Shown here piece by piece: positions 18,708 to 27,849 of a stretch of DNA of 64,000 nt (positions are counted from its first letter, which is position 1; every line of letters starts with the position of its first letter). Below the pieces are notes generated by a model, which worked only from the letters and a program-made list of their open reading frames with translations, did no database searches and was not told the origin of the DNA. This stretch comes from an uncultured Verrucomicrobiota bacterium (GTDB lineage: Bacteria > Verrucomicrobiota > Verrucomicrobiia > Opitutales > Opitutaceae). The stretch spans positions 88,623 through 152,622 of the forward strand of contig CAIRBK010000082.1 in assembly GCA_903876795.1 (NCBI GenBank). The letters run 5' to 3'. Position numbers and translations under genes: made by a program.

Positions 18708-18863
18708 CTAGCCGGACAATCGTGTCGGTGAAGGCAAAGCTGAGGATGCGGCGGGCGTCGGAGAGCCCGTAAACGTGCACGGTATACCAGTCGGTCACGA
18801 GTGCGAAGCCGGGGAGCACAGGCAGGGTCCGTGTGAGCGTATGGCGGTTCATGCGGCGACAGG

Positions 18864-19179
18864 TTACATGGCGGTGTGCAGGTGTCGGGAGACCATGACG
18901 ACGGAGTGTGTGACAAAGAACGCGGTCCATCGCTGCGGGGCGTGGATGGCGAGCAAGTGCTCTTTGATCTGTTCGCGAGTGATCTCCTCGAGGGCGCAGA
19001 AGGGTTCCTTGAGCAGCAGGAAGGTGGGTTGCAACATGGGGGGCGGGCGATGGAGACTCGCATCTTTAATCCGACGGAGAGCGGTCGGATGTGGCGGCCG
19101 GCGAGCACGGGGGCCGTGCGGAGCCATTGAAGCGCTTGGCAACGGATTGGAGATGGACGAGTGGGCGGGGGACGCTCAT
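18864..19179 (-). pseudogene. Decayed ABC transporter ATP-binding protein
   Basis: Remnants of an SsuB/TauB-type ATPase appear in order but in different frames. ATG 19179 begins PRPLVHLQSVAKRFNG (normal N-terminal strand). The Walker A to Q-loop part is missing. A second frame then gives PLSVGLKMRVSIAR (degenerate LSGG signature). A third frame gives QPTFLLLKEPFCALEEITRE (Walker B with D changed to K, plus D-loop) and AFFVTHSV (H-loop), ending at a stop at 18864. An intact protein would be about 260 residues. It may once have served the orphan binding protein at 13471-14478. Confidence 0.8.
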
Positions 19180-19250
19180 GCGGCGGGTCGGGGCAATGAA
19201 CATGCGCGTGGTCGGTGCATGGGCAACCGCATGGCCGATATGCGGCAAAG

Positions 19251-20123
19251 TCACTTCACACGAGCCAGCGCTTCGGACGCCTCGATGAAGGCGGGCTCGA
19301 GTTTAAGGGCGGCCTGGAGCTCGCGACGGGCGTCGGCTGGACGGTTGTCTTTGGCCGCGATCAGGCCGAGGCGGTAATGGGCGCCGGCGTGGTTGGGCTC
19401 TTCGGGGCGCGGAGTTATTTCCAGGCACCGGCGAAGGGCCTGCTCGCCGCGGGCGAGTTCGCGGCCTGTCTCGGAGGCGATGCGACCGAGGGTGTAGAGA
19501 GCCAGGTAGTTGTCGGGTTGGGTGCGCAGGAACGCGTCGCAGGCGGCCAGGGCCTCGTCGTAGCGTTTTTGGCTGCAAAGGGTGTTGGCCTTGACGATCG
19601 CGCCGCGGGCAGGGTTGCGCGCGGCGATCTCGGCGATGTGTTCGTAGGCGCGGTCGAAGTCTCCGCCGGCGAAAGCCGGGGCTCGCGTGTAGAACTGGAT
19701 CAGGCCCTCGCGGTAGGCGATGTTGTCGGGATCGAGTTTGGAGGCCTGCTCCAGGGCATTGCGACCTCTGCGGGCGTAGCCGATGGCGCTAAACGTGCGG
19801 CCCAGCTCGGTGGCTCGAAGAAGGCTGGCGCTGCCGTAGTCGGCGAGGATGCGGGCATCCTTGGGGGAGAGCTCGGCGGCTTTGGCCAGGGCCACGACGG
19901 CATCCTCGCGGTGCTGGAGTTTCAGTTCGCAGCGGCCGAGATACCAGAGGGCGAGGGCGTTTTGGGGTTCGCGTGAGACGATGACCGAAAGGTGTTCGCG
20001 CGCTTCCGGTACGTGTTTGGTCTCAAAAAGTTCGATGGCCGCCCCGAGGGGGAGGGTTTCGGCATGGACGGGATGGCCCAGCAAAATCAAACCCGTGATG
20101 AGGAGGAGGGACGGGTGTTTCAT
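19251..20123 (-). CDS. Periplasmic TPR protein in the macAB-like operon
   Basis: A 290-residue protein with a signal peptide (MKHPSLLLITGLILLGHPVHA). It is followed by about six tetratricopeptide units (EAREHLSVIVSREPQNALAL, REDAVVALAKAAELSPKDA, NALEQASKLDPDNIAY and so on). ATG 20123 overlaps the stop of the ABC permease gene by 4 bases, so it belongs to that operon. TPR proteins bind partners; it may assist the efflux or export complex. No catalytic motif is visible. Confidence 0.85.
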   Translation of the reverse strand: MKHPSLLLITGLILLGHPVHAETLPLGAAIELFETKHVPEAREHLSVIVSREPQNALALWYLGRCELKLQHREDAVVALAKAAELSPKDARILADYGSASLLRATELGRTFSAIGYARRGRNALEQASKLDPDNIAYREGLIQFYTRAPAFAGGDFDRAYEHIAEIAARNPARGAIVKANTLCSQKRYDEALAACDAFLRTQPDNYLALYTLGRIASETGRELARGEQALRRCLEITPRPEEPNHAGAHYRLGLIAAKDNRPADARRELQAALKLEPAFIEASEALARVK

Positions 20124-21328
20124 TCGAAGCGAAGGGCCTCGATGGGATCGAGGCGGGACGCTTTGCTGGCGGGGAAGTAACCGAAGATAACGCCGATGAG
20201 CGCGCTGCCGCCGAGGCCGGCCAGAACGGACCAAACTGGGATCAAGGTATTCCAACCGTTAAGATAGGAAAACAATTCGGAGATGCCGATGCCCAGGCCG
20301 ACGCCGATGGCGCCGCCGATTCCGGAGAGGATCATGGCCTCGATCAGAAACTGGACGCGTATGTCGCTGTCGTGGGCACCGATGGACAGGCGTATGCCGA
20401 TCTCGCGGGTGCGTTCAGTCACGGAAACGAGCATGATGTTCATGACGCCGATGCCGCCGACGACGAGCGATACGCCCGCGACTATCCCGAGAAGCATCGT
20501 CATGGTCTTGGTGGTGGCGGTCGCCGCCTGGGCCAGTTCAAGCTGGTTGCGCACGGTGAAGTCGGGCTCCCGGCCGCTGCGGCGCTGAGTCAGGAGATCG
20601 GTGATGTCCTGCTGGATTTTCTCCATGCGATCGGGAGAGGACGCCTGAACAAGAATGGAATTGAGATTGGTGCGCCGGCTGACTCGCTTCATGGCGCTGG
20701 TGTAGGGGACGATGACAACATCGTCCTGGTCCTGGCCGAAGAGGTTGTAGCCTTTGCCCTTGAGGACACCGACGACCTTGAAAGGGATGTTGCGGATGCG
20801 GAGGGTCTGGCCCACGGGGCTGCCATCGGGGAAGAGCTGATCGACGATGGTTTTCCCGATGATGCAAACTTTGGATACGCTGCGCACGTCCTGGTCGGTG
20901 AACATGCCGCCTTCAATCAGATCCCAAGCGCGGATGGAGAGGTAGTCGGGACCTTCGCCGATGATGGAGGTATTCCAATTCAGACCGTTGGCGAGCACCT
21001 GCGCGCGATCGCGCACCTCGGGGCTTACGGCGACGACGTCGGCGACCTCGCGGGCCACGGCGGCGGCGTCTTCCGGGCTGAGGGTGCCGGCGCTGCCACC
21101 TCCGCCGCGCAGACCGCCGGTGGTGAAATTGCCGGAAAAAATGCTGATGACGTTTTGTCCGAGACTGGCGACCTGGGCTTCGACCTGGGCCTTGGCGCCG
21201 TTGCCGATGCTCACGATGGCGATGACCGCCGCGACGCCGATGATGATGCCCAGGCCGGTGAGTACGGAGCGCAGCTTGTTGCGCCGGAGCGCGCGGATCG
21301 CGATGAGGCAGGTGGCGAGGAATCTCAT
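20120..21328 (-). CDS. MacB-type ABC transporter permease
   Basis: A 402-residue FtsX/MacB-fold protein. The first membrane helix is in IRALRRNKLRSVLTGLGIIIGV, a MacB_PCD periplasmic domain spans about residues 45-240, and three membrane helices follow (GIVAGVSLVVGGIGVMNIML; LIEAMILSGIGGAIGVGLGI; LAGLGGSALIGVIFGYFPA), ending KASRLDPIEALRFE. MacB-like permeases transmit ATP hydrolysis to the periplasm and push substrates (macrolides, lipopeptides, siderophores) to an outer-membrane channel. Here the ATPase is a separate gene upstream with a 4-base overlap. No TolC homologue is in this window. Confidence 0.93.
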   Translation of the reverse strand: MRFLATCLIAIRALRRNKLRSVLTGLGIIIGVAAVIAIVSIGNGAKAQVEAQVASLGQNVISIFSGNFTTGGLRGGGGSAGTLSPEDAAAVAREVADVVAVSPEVRDRAQVLANGLNWNTSIIGEGPDYLSIRAWDLIEGGMFTDQDVRSVSKVCIIGKTIVDQLFPDGSPVGQTLRIRNIPFKVVGVLKGKGYNLFGQDQDDVVIVPYTSAMKRVSRRTNLNSILVQASSPDRMEKIQQDITDLLTQRRSGREPDFTVRNQLELAQAATATTKTMTMLLGIVAGVSLVVGGIGVMNIMLVSVTERTREIGIRLSIGAHDSDIRVQFLIEAMILSGIGGAIGVGLGIGISELFSYLNGWNTLIPVWSVLAGLGGSALIGVIFGYFPASKASRLDPIEALRFE

Positions 21329-22095
21329 GCGGGATGGTGGATGAGCTTTGCGGCGGTTTCGGCGGCCTGGAGTTTGGCGATCTCCACGGGGGCCAGGGAA
21401 CGATTCGCCACGGTTTCATCGCGCACGACCTGGCCGTCGCGCACGATCAGGTTGCGTTTGCAAAAACGGGCGATGTCGAGCTCGTGAGTGACCATGACGA
21501 TGGTGATGCCCTCATCGTTTAACTTTTGGAAAACGCCCATGACCTCGATGGACGTGCGGGTGTCGAGGTTGCCGGTGGGTTCGTCGGCCAACAGGACCTG
21601 GGGGCGGTTAACCAAGGAGCGGGCGATGGCGACGCGCTGCTGTTGACCGCCCGAGAGCTGGCTGGGGAAGTGGTCGTGGCGTTTGGCAAGGCCGACGATC
21701 TCCAAAGCCTGCATGGCACGGTCACGCATTTCCCGCGACGAGATGCGCTCTTTGGAGTAGAGCATGGGCAGTTCGACGTTCTCCAGGGCGGTGGTGCGCG
21801 GGAGCAAGTTGAAGCCTTGAAACACGAAGCCGAGCTTTTGATTTCGAATGTCGGCGCGTTGGTTGCGCTCAAGGCGGGAGACGTCGATGCCGTCGAGCAG
21901 GTAGCGTCCGCTGGTGGGCTGGTCGAGGCAGCCCAGAGTGTTCATCAAGGTGGATTTGCCCGAGCCCGACGCGCCCATGATAGCGATGAACTCGCCCTTG
22001 TTGATCGCAAGGGAGATGCCCCGCACGGCGTGGACTTTGACTTCACCGCTGTCGTAGACGCGGTGGATGTCTTCCAGTTTTACGACGGGCTGCAT
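21325..22095 (-). CDS. MacB/LolD-type ABC transporter ATP-binding protein
   Basis: A 256-residue ATPase. It has Walker [16 protein letters not shown], a Q-loop ([11 protein letters not shown]), signature [15 protein letters not shown], Walker [13 protein letters not shown] and the H-loop VTHELDIA. The motif [15 protein letters not shown] is typical of the MacB/LolD/FtsE subfamily. It powers the permease encoded next (ATGA overlap). The 30-residue C-terminal tail ([20 protein letters not shown]) is extra. Confidence 0.95.
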   Translation of the reverse strand: MQPVVKLEDIHRVYDSGEVKVHAVRGISLAINKGEFIAIMGASGSGKSTLMNTLGCLDQPTSGRYLLDGIDVSRLERNQRADIRNQKLGFVFQGFNLLPRTTALENVELPMLYSKERISSREMRDRAMQALEIVGLAKRHDHFPSQLSGGQQQRVAIARSLVNRPQVLLADEPTGNLDTRTSIEVMGVFQKLNDEGITIVMVTHELDIARFCKRNLIVRDGQVVRDETVANRSLAPVEIAKLQAAETAAKLIHHPA

Positions 22096-22112
22096 ACGAA
22101 GCCTCGGGTTGT

Positions 22113-23498
22113 TCAGCGACGCTGGCCGAAGCCACCTCCGGGAGGGCCGAAGGGGCTCGCCGAAGCGCCGGCGGTCTTGGCGGACGGAATGCTGATTCCG
22201 GTGAGCACGACATCGCCCTCTTTGAGGCCTTCGAGAACCTCGGTCCCGGAGCCGTCGTTGATGCCAAGTTTAACGGTGACTGCTTCGATCACGGGTTTTT
22301 TGGGGTCGGGCTTGACCAGTCTGTAAACGGTGCGCGACACCGGCGCGCCTGTGTTCCCGCCGCGGGATCCAAAGGCGGGCAAATCGATGCCGCGCGCCTT
22401 CGCGAGCTCCTGGACCTTGGCGAGGACCTCGGGGGAGGGCCGGCCGGAACCCGGGGTGAATCCTGCCTCGGCCATGAGCTCGCGGCGGATCTTGCGCAGT
22501 TGTTCGTCGGAGAGCGCGGGCTTGGCCGGAGCGGTCTTGCCGTCGGGACCGGGCGCGGTGTTCACATTGACGCCATCGGGAATGCGCACTCGCAGGGCGG
22601 CATTGGCAAGGCGCACGGCCTCGTTGCGCCGCGCGACGACGATGGACACGTTGGCTGTCATGCCGGGCTTAAGCTTCAGGTCGGCGTTGCTGACGTCGAT
22701 GATGGTGGCGTAAACGACCACGTTTTGCTGTGTCTTAGGCGAGTTGCGGATCATCGAGACGCTTCCGCGAAACTGGGTGGAGGGGAAGGCATCGACGGTG
22801 AAGTTGACGGTTTGGCCAACTTCGACGGAGCCGATGTCGGCCTCGGAGACGGCGGCGTTGATCTGCATTTTCGACAGATCGTTGGCTATGGTGAACAGGG
22901 TGGGGGCGTTGAGACTGGCGGCCACAGTTTTACCGACGTCGGTGAGGCGATCCATTACAATTCCGTCGATGGGTGTGTAGATGTTGCAGCGGGCCAGATC
23001 CACGGCGGCGTTGTCCACGGAAGCCTGCTGGATTTGCAGTTGGGCCTCCGCCTGGGCAAGCTGGGCTTCGGCCTGATCGAGTTCCTGTTGGGAGACCAGT
23101 TGTTTACCGAAAAGAATGCGGGTGCGCTCGGCGTTGAGTTTGACCAAAGTATGGTTGGCCCGGGTGTTGGCGAGTTGGGCCTTGGCCTGGTTAAGGCGCG
23201 ACTGGTAAGTGGCCGGATCGATCTGGGCGAGGAGATCGCCTTTTTTCACAGTTGAATTATAGTCCACGAGCACTGCGCTGATGAGCCCTGATATTTGCGA
23301 ACTCACATCAACGGTCACAACCGGCTGAAGGTCACCGCTGGCGGTTACGGATTGAATGACGTCTGCTCGCGTGATCGTGGTAGTGGTCAATTCGATTTCC
23401 GGCGAGGCTTCCCTTGTATAAAGGTAATACCCGACACCGCCGAACAGGAAGAAAGCAGCGAGAAGAAACCAAATTTTGTAGGAGCGGGCTTGAGCCAT
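22113..23498 (-). CDS. MacA-like periplasmic adaptor (membrane fusion protein)
   Basis: A 461-residue RND/MacA-type adaptor. An N-terminal membrane anchor (IWFLLAAFFLFGGVGYYLY) is followed by a barrel-sandwich hybrid half (DVSSQISGLISAVLVDYNSTVKKGD), an alpha-helical hairpin with coiled-coil heptads (about residues 95-170) and beta-barrel domains. Between about residues 300 and 370 lies an extra insert rich in Pro, Gly and charged residues, unusual for MacA. It is the first gene of the four-gene operon adaptor-ATPase-permease-TPR. Upstream, TTGACGTCAA (23582-23591) is a short palindrome that could be an operator, without further support. Confidence 0.92.
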   Translation of the reverse strand: MAQARSYKIWFLLAAFFLFGGVGYYLYTREASPEIELTTTTITRADVIQSVTASGDLQPVVTVDVSSQISGLISAVLVDYNSTVKKGDLLAQIDPATYQSRLNQAKAQLANTRANHTLVKLNAERTRILFGKQLVSQQELDQAEAQLAQAEAQLQIQQASVDNAAVDLARCNIYTPIDGIVMDRLTDVGKTVAASLNAPTLFTIANDLSKMQINAAVSEADIGSVEVGQTVNFTVDAFPSTQFRGSVSMIRNSPKTQQNVVVYATIIDVSNADLKLKPGMTANVSIVVARRNEAVRLANAALRVRIPDGVNVNTAPGPDGKTAPAKPALSDEQLRKIRRELMAEAGFTPGSGRPSPEVLAKVQELAKARGIDLPAFGSRGGNTGAPVSRTVYRLVKPDPKKPVIEAVTVKLGINDGSGTEVLEGLKEGDVVLTGISIPSAKTAGASASPFGPPGGGFGQRR

Positions 23499-23649
23499 GA
23501 TGAAAGGGAAAGAGGGAGGTTTTGGTGAGCGCCAGTATCAGGGAATTTAGAATGCAGACCTCCTCAAGTCGCGGGACAAGATTGACGTCAAGAAGCCTCG
23601 GCTCCGTCCGAAGTTAAATTTTGGAGACAAACTTGCACGATTGCCGTGG

Positions 23650-24147
23650 TTATGGGGAAGATTCATCCCGGCGCGCGAAAAGCTTGCCGAGCGCGGTGGC
23701 TACATTGGCCGGGACAAAGTGGGTGATGTCGCCGCCGTATCGGGCGACCTGTTTGACGAGCGAGGAGCTGGTATAGCTGAACTGCTCGTGAGGCATGACG
23801 AAGAGCGTCTCAATGTTGGGTTGGAGATGACGGTTCATGAGCGCCATGTTGAATTCAAATTCGAAGTCGGAGAGGGCGCGAAGACCGCGTATAATGGCGT
23901 CGGCCTTCTGTGCCACTGCAAACTCCACAAGGAGACCATCGAAGATAGTGGCGCTTACATGAGGATGGCGGCCGAGATTGGCCTGGATCATTTCAAGGCG
24001 TTCTTCAGCGGAAAAAACCGGTCCCTTGCCTGGATTGCGGGCGATGGCTACGGTGATTCGGTCGAAGAGCTTGGCCGCGCGTTCGAGTACGTCGAGGTGA
24101 CCGTTGGTGAAGGGATCAAACGTGCCGGGATAGATGCAGTGACGCAT
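23650..24147 (-). CDS. coaD: Phosphopantetheine adenylyltransferase
   Basis: A 165-residue enzyme that adenylates 4'-phosphopantetheine to dephospho-CoA, the fourth step of CoA synthesis. It has the nucleotidyltransferase T/HxGH motif in YPGTFDPFTNGHLDVLERA. GLLVEFAVAQKADAIIRGLR and the C-terminal YTSSSLVKQVARYGGD are also present, all CoaD signatures. Length is typical. It is divergent from pgsA with about 108 bases between starts. Confidence 0.97.
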   Translation of the reverse strand: MRHCIYPGTFDPFTNGHLDVLERAAKLFDRITVAIARNPGKGPVFSAEERLEMIQANLGRHPHVSATIFDGLLVEFAVAQKADAIIRGLRALSDFEFEFNMALMNRHLQPNIETLFVMPHEQFSYTSSSLVKQVARYGGDITHFVPANVATALGKLFARRDESSP

Positions 24148-24255
24148 GAGCGTGACGATGATTGGCGTGCTTCAGGGCTCCGGCGAGAACCAAATCGCGC
24201 GTTTCAAGGGTTGCCTTTGAATCGGGCGGGGCATGTCCTTCGCCACCTCGTCCCC

Positions 24256-24849
24256 ATGAATCTGCCGAATCTCATCACCCTCTCGCGCATACCGCTGATG
24301 TTTGTGGTGGTCTGGCTCATGTATCAGAAGTGGGGAGGGGCGGCGACCCTTGCGTTTTGGTTGTTCATAGCGGCCGCCGTGGGCGACTGGCTGGACGGAT
24401 ACCTCGCCCGCAGGCGCAATCAAATATCCCTTTTCGGCAAGTTCATGGATGCGCTAACCGACAAAATTTTCGTGGTCGGCATCATGATCGCGATGGTGGA
24501 GTTGAATACGATACCGGTGTATTGGGTGCTCATCGTGTTATGTCGCGAGTTTCTGATTTCAGGAATGCGCATGATGGCAGCCGCCAAGGGCGTGGTAGTT
24601 TCGGCCGAGCGGGGCGGAAAAACCAAGACGCTTACCCAGCTGATCGCGGTGGGATTCTTGCTCTTTGTTCCCATGGCTCAGGTCGATCTTGCCGGGTGGC
24701 TGCAAATCGACGTGTCGGCCTACGTTGTGGCCACCCAGTGGATTCATCACGTAGGGCTGTGGTTGTTCATCCTGAGTGTTTATTTCACGGTGCGTTCCGG
24801 CTGGGACTATCTGGTCAGGTATCGAATGGTGTTTGATGACATAAAATGA
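24256..24849 (+). CDS. pgsA: CDP-diacylglycerol--glycerol-3-phosphate 3-phosphatidyltransferase
   Basis: A 197-residue integral membrane enzyme making phosphatidylglycerol phosphate. It starts MNLPNLITLSRIPLM, the usual N-terminus. The CDP-alcohol phosphotransferase motif D(x)2DG(x)2AR(x)8G(x)3D(x)3D is complete (DWLDGYLARRR ... GKFMDALTD). Further membrane helices follow. ATG 24256 was chosen because it matches the family N-terminus; the frame is open further upstream. It overlaps pgpA by 4 bases. Confidence 0.95.
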   Translation: MNLPNLITLSRIPLMFVVVWLMYQKWGGAATLAFWLFIAAAVGDWLDGYLARRRNQISLFGKFMDALTDKIFVVGIMIAMVELNTIPVYWVLIVLCREFLISGMRMMAAAKGVVVSAERGGKTKTLTQLIAVGFLLFVPMAQVDLAGWLQIDVSAYVVATQWIHHVGLWLFILSVYFTVRSGWDYLVRYRMVFDDIK

Positions 24850-25373
24850 GCCGGTTGAAGCAGCCGATCTGGCCCCGGTTTTTGCCGACGAAGTGGGTGG
24901 TGGGCTGCGCCACGCTCGGTCCGGTGGGTTTGGCCCGCCACGCGCCCGGCACGTGGGGTTCCGTCGCGGGAGTGTTGTATTTTACCACGTTCTTCGCCGG
25001 TCGGGTCGGCGACGTCGGTTTGGTGCTGTTTAGCCTGGTCGGCCTTTATTTCTCGGTGGCGATCTGCGGCGAGGCGGAATTCCGTCTCGGCGAACGCGAT
25101 CCCGGCAAGGTGGTCTTGGACGAATTTGTCGCCATGCCCCTGTGTTTCATCGGCTGGGCACGCTTCGAAGGCGTGGCGCCCAACTGGGCGGTATTTCTCT
25201 GCGGGTTCGCCCTGTTCCGGCTCTATGATATCGCGAAACCGTTCGGGATTAAAAAACTTCAGGATCTGCCGGGAGGTTGGGGTGTGACTATCGACGATAC
25301 GGCGGCGGCGCTGGCTTCGTGCGTGACAATGCACGGCCTGCACCTGGCGTGGACGTACGGGCTCGCCCACTGA
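24846..25373 (+). CDS. pgpA: Phosphatidylglycerophosphatase A
   Basis: A 175-residue membrane phosphatase that removes the phosphate from PGP to give phosphatidylglycerol, the step after PgsA. PgpA signatures are [10 protein letters not shown] near the N-terminus, [15 protein letters not shown], and the C-terminal [20 protein letters not shown] followed by [11 protein letters not shown]. The ATGA overlap with pgsA shows the two are one transcript. Confidence 0.95.
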   Translation: MSRLKQPIWPRFLPTKWVVGCATLGPVGLARHAPGTWGSVAGVLYFTTFFAGRVGDVGLVLFSLVGLYFSVAICGEAEFRLGERDPGKVVLDEFVAMPLCFIGWARFEGVAPNWAVFLCGFALFRLYDIAKPFGIKKLQDLPGGWGVTIDDTAAALASCVTMHGLHLAWTYGLAH

Positions 25374-25435
25374 GTGGGTGGCGGGGAGTTTTACCCGGTC
25401 TTGAGCTTGGCGCAAGGGTGCGCAAAGTGGGCAAC

Positions 25436-27100
25436 ATGCAACTTATTCCGCTGGGGGACTGCGCCGTGATGGTTGTGTTTGGTGCCGGGCGGCCAGCCGC
25501 GCTCGTCGAGGAGGTCGCAAAGCTCGCCCGCGCCCTTAATCATGCACCCTTGCACGGGGTGACGGACATCGTGTCCGCGTTTGCCACCGTGACGGTGCAC
25601 TACGACCCTGCCGTGCTCGGTCCGGGGGCGGCCCATGAAAAGGTGGTTGCGTGGATCAAGGCCGCGCCTGACCGACCGATGCCTCGTGTTGCGGCGGCCA
25701 ACGAAGTGGTCCTGCCGGTTTGCTACGGAGGCGACAACGGCCCTGATCTGGCGGCCGTGGCCGCCCGCGCCAAGTGGTCCGAGGAGAAAGTCATTCGAGC
25801 CCATGCCGGGGCCGTTTATCACGTGGCCGCAGTGGGTTTTTCTCCGGGGTTTCCTTATCTTCTCGGATTGCCCGCCCGCTTGGCCACGCCCCGGCGCGGC
25901 ACTCCGCGGGCGAGCGTGCCTGCCGGCAGCGTGGGAATCGGCGGCGAGCAGGCGGGGGTCTATCCCTTGGCCGCTCCGGGGGGATGGGCGCTGATCGGAA
26001 GGACTCCGGTGAGGCTCTTTCGTCCCGAAGATCCCGTCCGTCCAACGTTGCTTGATGCCGGCGATGTGGTGAGGTTCACGCCGATCACCGGAAAGCAGGC
26101 CGCGCAATTGGAGGAGCGTCCGGTTGTTTTGGTCACGCCCCGTGTCACCAAACAATCGGCTGTCGTCGAGGTGCTGAAGCCCGGAGCATTGACCGCGGTT
26201 CAGGACCTCGGGAGGCCGGGCCAGCAGCACCGCGGCGTCTCGGTGGGCGGCTCGATGGACCGCACCGCCGCCAGGGTTGCCAACCTGCTGCTGGGAAATC
26301 CCGGGGGCGCGCCCCTTCTGGAGCTTACGTTTACAGGACCCCAGCTTCGGTTTTTGCGAGACACATGGATCGCCGTAACCGGCGCCCGGATACGAGATGT
26401 TCCTGGCTGGAGGCCGCTGCCGGTCAAGGCCGGGGAGGTGATGCAGCTGGCCGAGTTCACCGTTGGCGCGCGCGCTTATTTGGCCTTCGCGGGCGGTTTG
26501 GAGATCGCTCCGGTATTGGGCGGATGCGGGACGGATATGCGGGCCGGAATCGGCGGTTGGTGCGGGCGCGCACTGAAGGCGGGAGACAGGCTGGGGGCCC
26601 GGCCGGGGGTGGTGAACGCGAGCGGCGGATGGAGCGCTTCGGCGGAATTTGACGCCTCCACGGCCGGCGATGTCACCGTGCGTTTTATCCGGGGAGCGCA
26701 GTGGTCCTGGTTTTCGGCGGAAAGCCGCCGGGTTTTTCTGGCGAAGGGATTCAAGGTCTCCGGCAAGTCGGATCGCATGGGCCTGCGACTGGAAGGCCCG
26801 AAGCTAAGGATCGAACCCGAACGTGAATTGGTGTCGGAAGGGGTGTCGTTCGGCTCGGTGCAGGTGCCGCCGGATGGGCAGCCCATCGTGTTGATGGCCG
26901 ACCGGCAGACCATCGGAGGTTATCCGAAAATTGCCGAGGTCATCTCGGTGGATCTGTCCAAGCTCGCTCAAGCCCGGACGGGGACGACGGTGCGGTTCCA
27001 GGAAATCGCACTGGAGGAGGCGCAGGCGCTATATCGGGAACAGGAACATTCGCTCGCTCTTTTTTCCGTGGGGCTTCGCGCCAAACTGGCCCTTTCGTGA
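25436..27100 (+). CDS. pxpBC: Fused 5-oxoprolinase subunits PxpB-PxpC (KipI-KipA)
   Basis: A 554-residue fusion. Residues about 1-215 are the PxpB/KipI part ([30 protein letters not shown]). Residues about 235-554 are the PxpC/KipA carboxylase-like part ([49 protein letters not shown]). With PxpA it hydrolyses 5-oxoproline (pyroglutamate) to glutamate using ATP. ATG 25436 begins the conserved [13 protein letters not shown]. Its stop overlaps the GTG start of pxpA. In many bacteria B and C are separate genes. Confidence 0.92.
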   Translation: MQLIPLGDCAVMVVFGAGRPAALVEEVAKLARALNHAPLHGVTDIVSAFATVTVHYDPAVLGPGAAHEKVVAWIKAAPDRPMPRVAAANEVVLPVCYGGDNGPDLAAVAARAKWSEEKVIRAHAGAVYHVAAVGFSPGFPYLLGLPARLATPRRGTPRASVPAGSVGIGGEQAGVYPLAAPGGWALIGRTPVRLFRPEDPVRPTLLDAGDVVRFTPITGKQAAQLEERPVVLVTPRVTKQSAVVEVLKPGALTAVQDLGRPGQQHRGVSVGGSMDRTAARVANLLLGNPGGAPLLELTFTGPQLRFLRDTWIAVTGARIRDVPGWRPLPVKAGEVMQLAEFTVGARAYLAFAGGLEIAPVLGGCGTDMRAGIGGWCGRALKAGDRLGARPGVVNASGGWSASAEFDASTAGDVTVRFIRGAQWSWFSAESRRVFLAKGFKVSGKSDRMGLRLEGPKLRIEPERELVSEGVSFGSVQVPPDGQPIVLMADRQTIGGYPKIAEVISVDLSKLAQARTGTTVRFQEIALEEAQALYREQEHSLALFSVGLRAKLALS

Positions 27101-27849
27101 AAACAGATCCCGTCATCGATCTTAACTGCGATCTGGGCGAGGGGGCGGGGCATGATGCCGAGTTGATGCCGCTCGTGACCTCCGCGAATATCGCCTGCGG
27201 TGCCCATGCCGGCGATCCACCTACGATGCGTGAGACCGTGAGTCTGGCATTAAGGCATGGTGTGGCGATCGGCGCTCATCCTGGATTTGCCGACCGGGAA
27301 TTTTTTGGACGCCGGGAGCTTTCGCTGGACCGAGCGGAAATCTACACCCAGGTGCGGGCACAGGTGGAGCTGCTGTGCGAGATAGCCGCCAGGGAAGGTG
27401 GTCGCGTTACACATGTGAAGCCTCATGGCGCGCTTTATAACATGGCGGCTCGAGAAACCGGGGTGGCTGCGGCCGTTGTCGCCGCAGTGGCGGACGTCGA
27501 TCCCGGTCTGCGGCTTTATGGCTTGGCCGGGGGGCGGCTGATCGAGACCGGCCGCAACTTGGGACTGCGGGTTGCGGCGGAAGTCTTTGCCGACCGCACT
27601 TATCAGGCAGATGGCTCGCTGACGCTGCGGGGCAGGGAGAATGCTGTGATTGAGAACGAGGCGGATGCCATTGCCCAAGTGCTGCGCATGGTCAGGGAAG
27701 GCGTGGTGCGTTCCATCGACGGCACGGACGTCGCGATGCAGGCCGACACACTGTGCCTGCATGGCGACGGACCGCAGGCGGTCAACTTTGCCAGAGGAGT
27801 GAGGCGGGCCTTGTTGGGGGCGGGGGTGCGAATCAGCAAGGTCCGCTAA
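27097..27849 (+). CDS. pxpA: 5-oxoprolinase subunit A (LamB/YcsF family)
   Basis: A 250-residue protein. The N-terminus [20 protein letters not shown], then [37 protein letters not shown] and [14 protein letters not shown], are diagnostic of the YcsF/PxpA family. It starts with GTG overlapping the pxpBC stop (GTGA), so the three-part enzyme is made from one message. The 3' end overlaps the convergent lgt gene by 4 bases. Confidence 0.95.
   Translation: MKTDPVIDLNCDLGEGAGHDAELMPLVTSANIACGAHAGDPPTMRETVSLALRHGVAIGAHPGFADREFFGRRELSLDRAEIYTQVRAQVELLCEIAAREGGRVTHVKPHGALYNMAARETGVAAAVVAAVADVDPGLRLYGLAGGRLIETGRNLGLRVAAEVFADRTYQADGSLTLRGRENAVIENEADAIAQVLRMVREGVVRSIDGTDVAMQADTLCLHGDGPQAVNFARGVRRALLGAGVRISKVR

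Noticed and set aside
18529..18930. A 133-residue minus-strand frame spanning the MITE-like element
   Set aside because: It is created by the element itself; without the element the frame ends within about 50 residues. No family recognised.
20372..21487. A 371-residue plus-strand frame opposite the MacB-type permease
   Set aside because: Permease and ATPase are complete on the minus strand; the frame has no start signal or motif.
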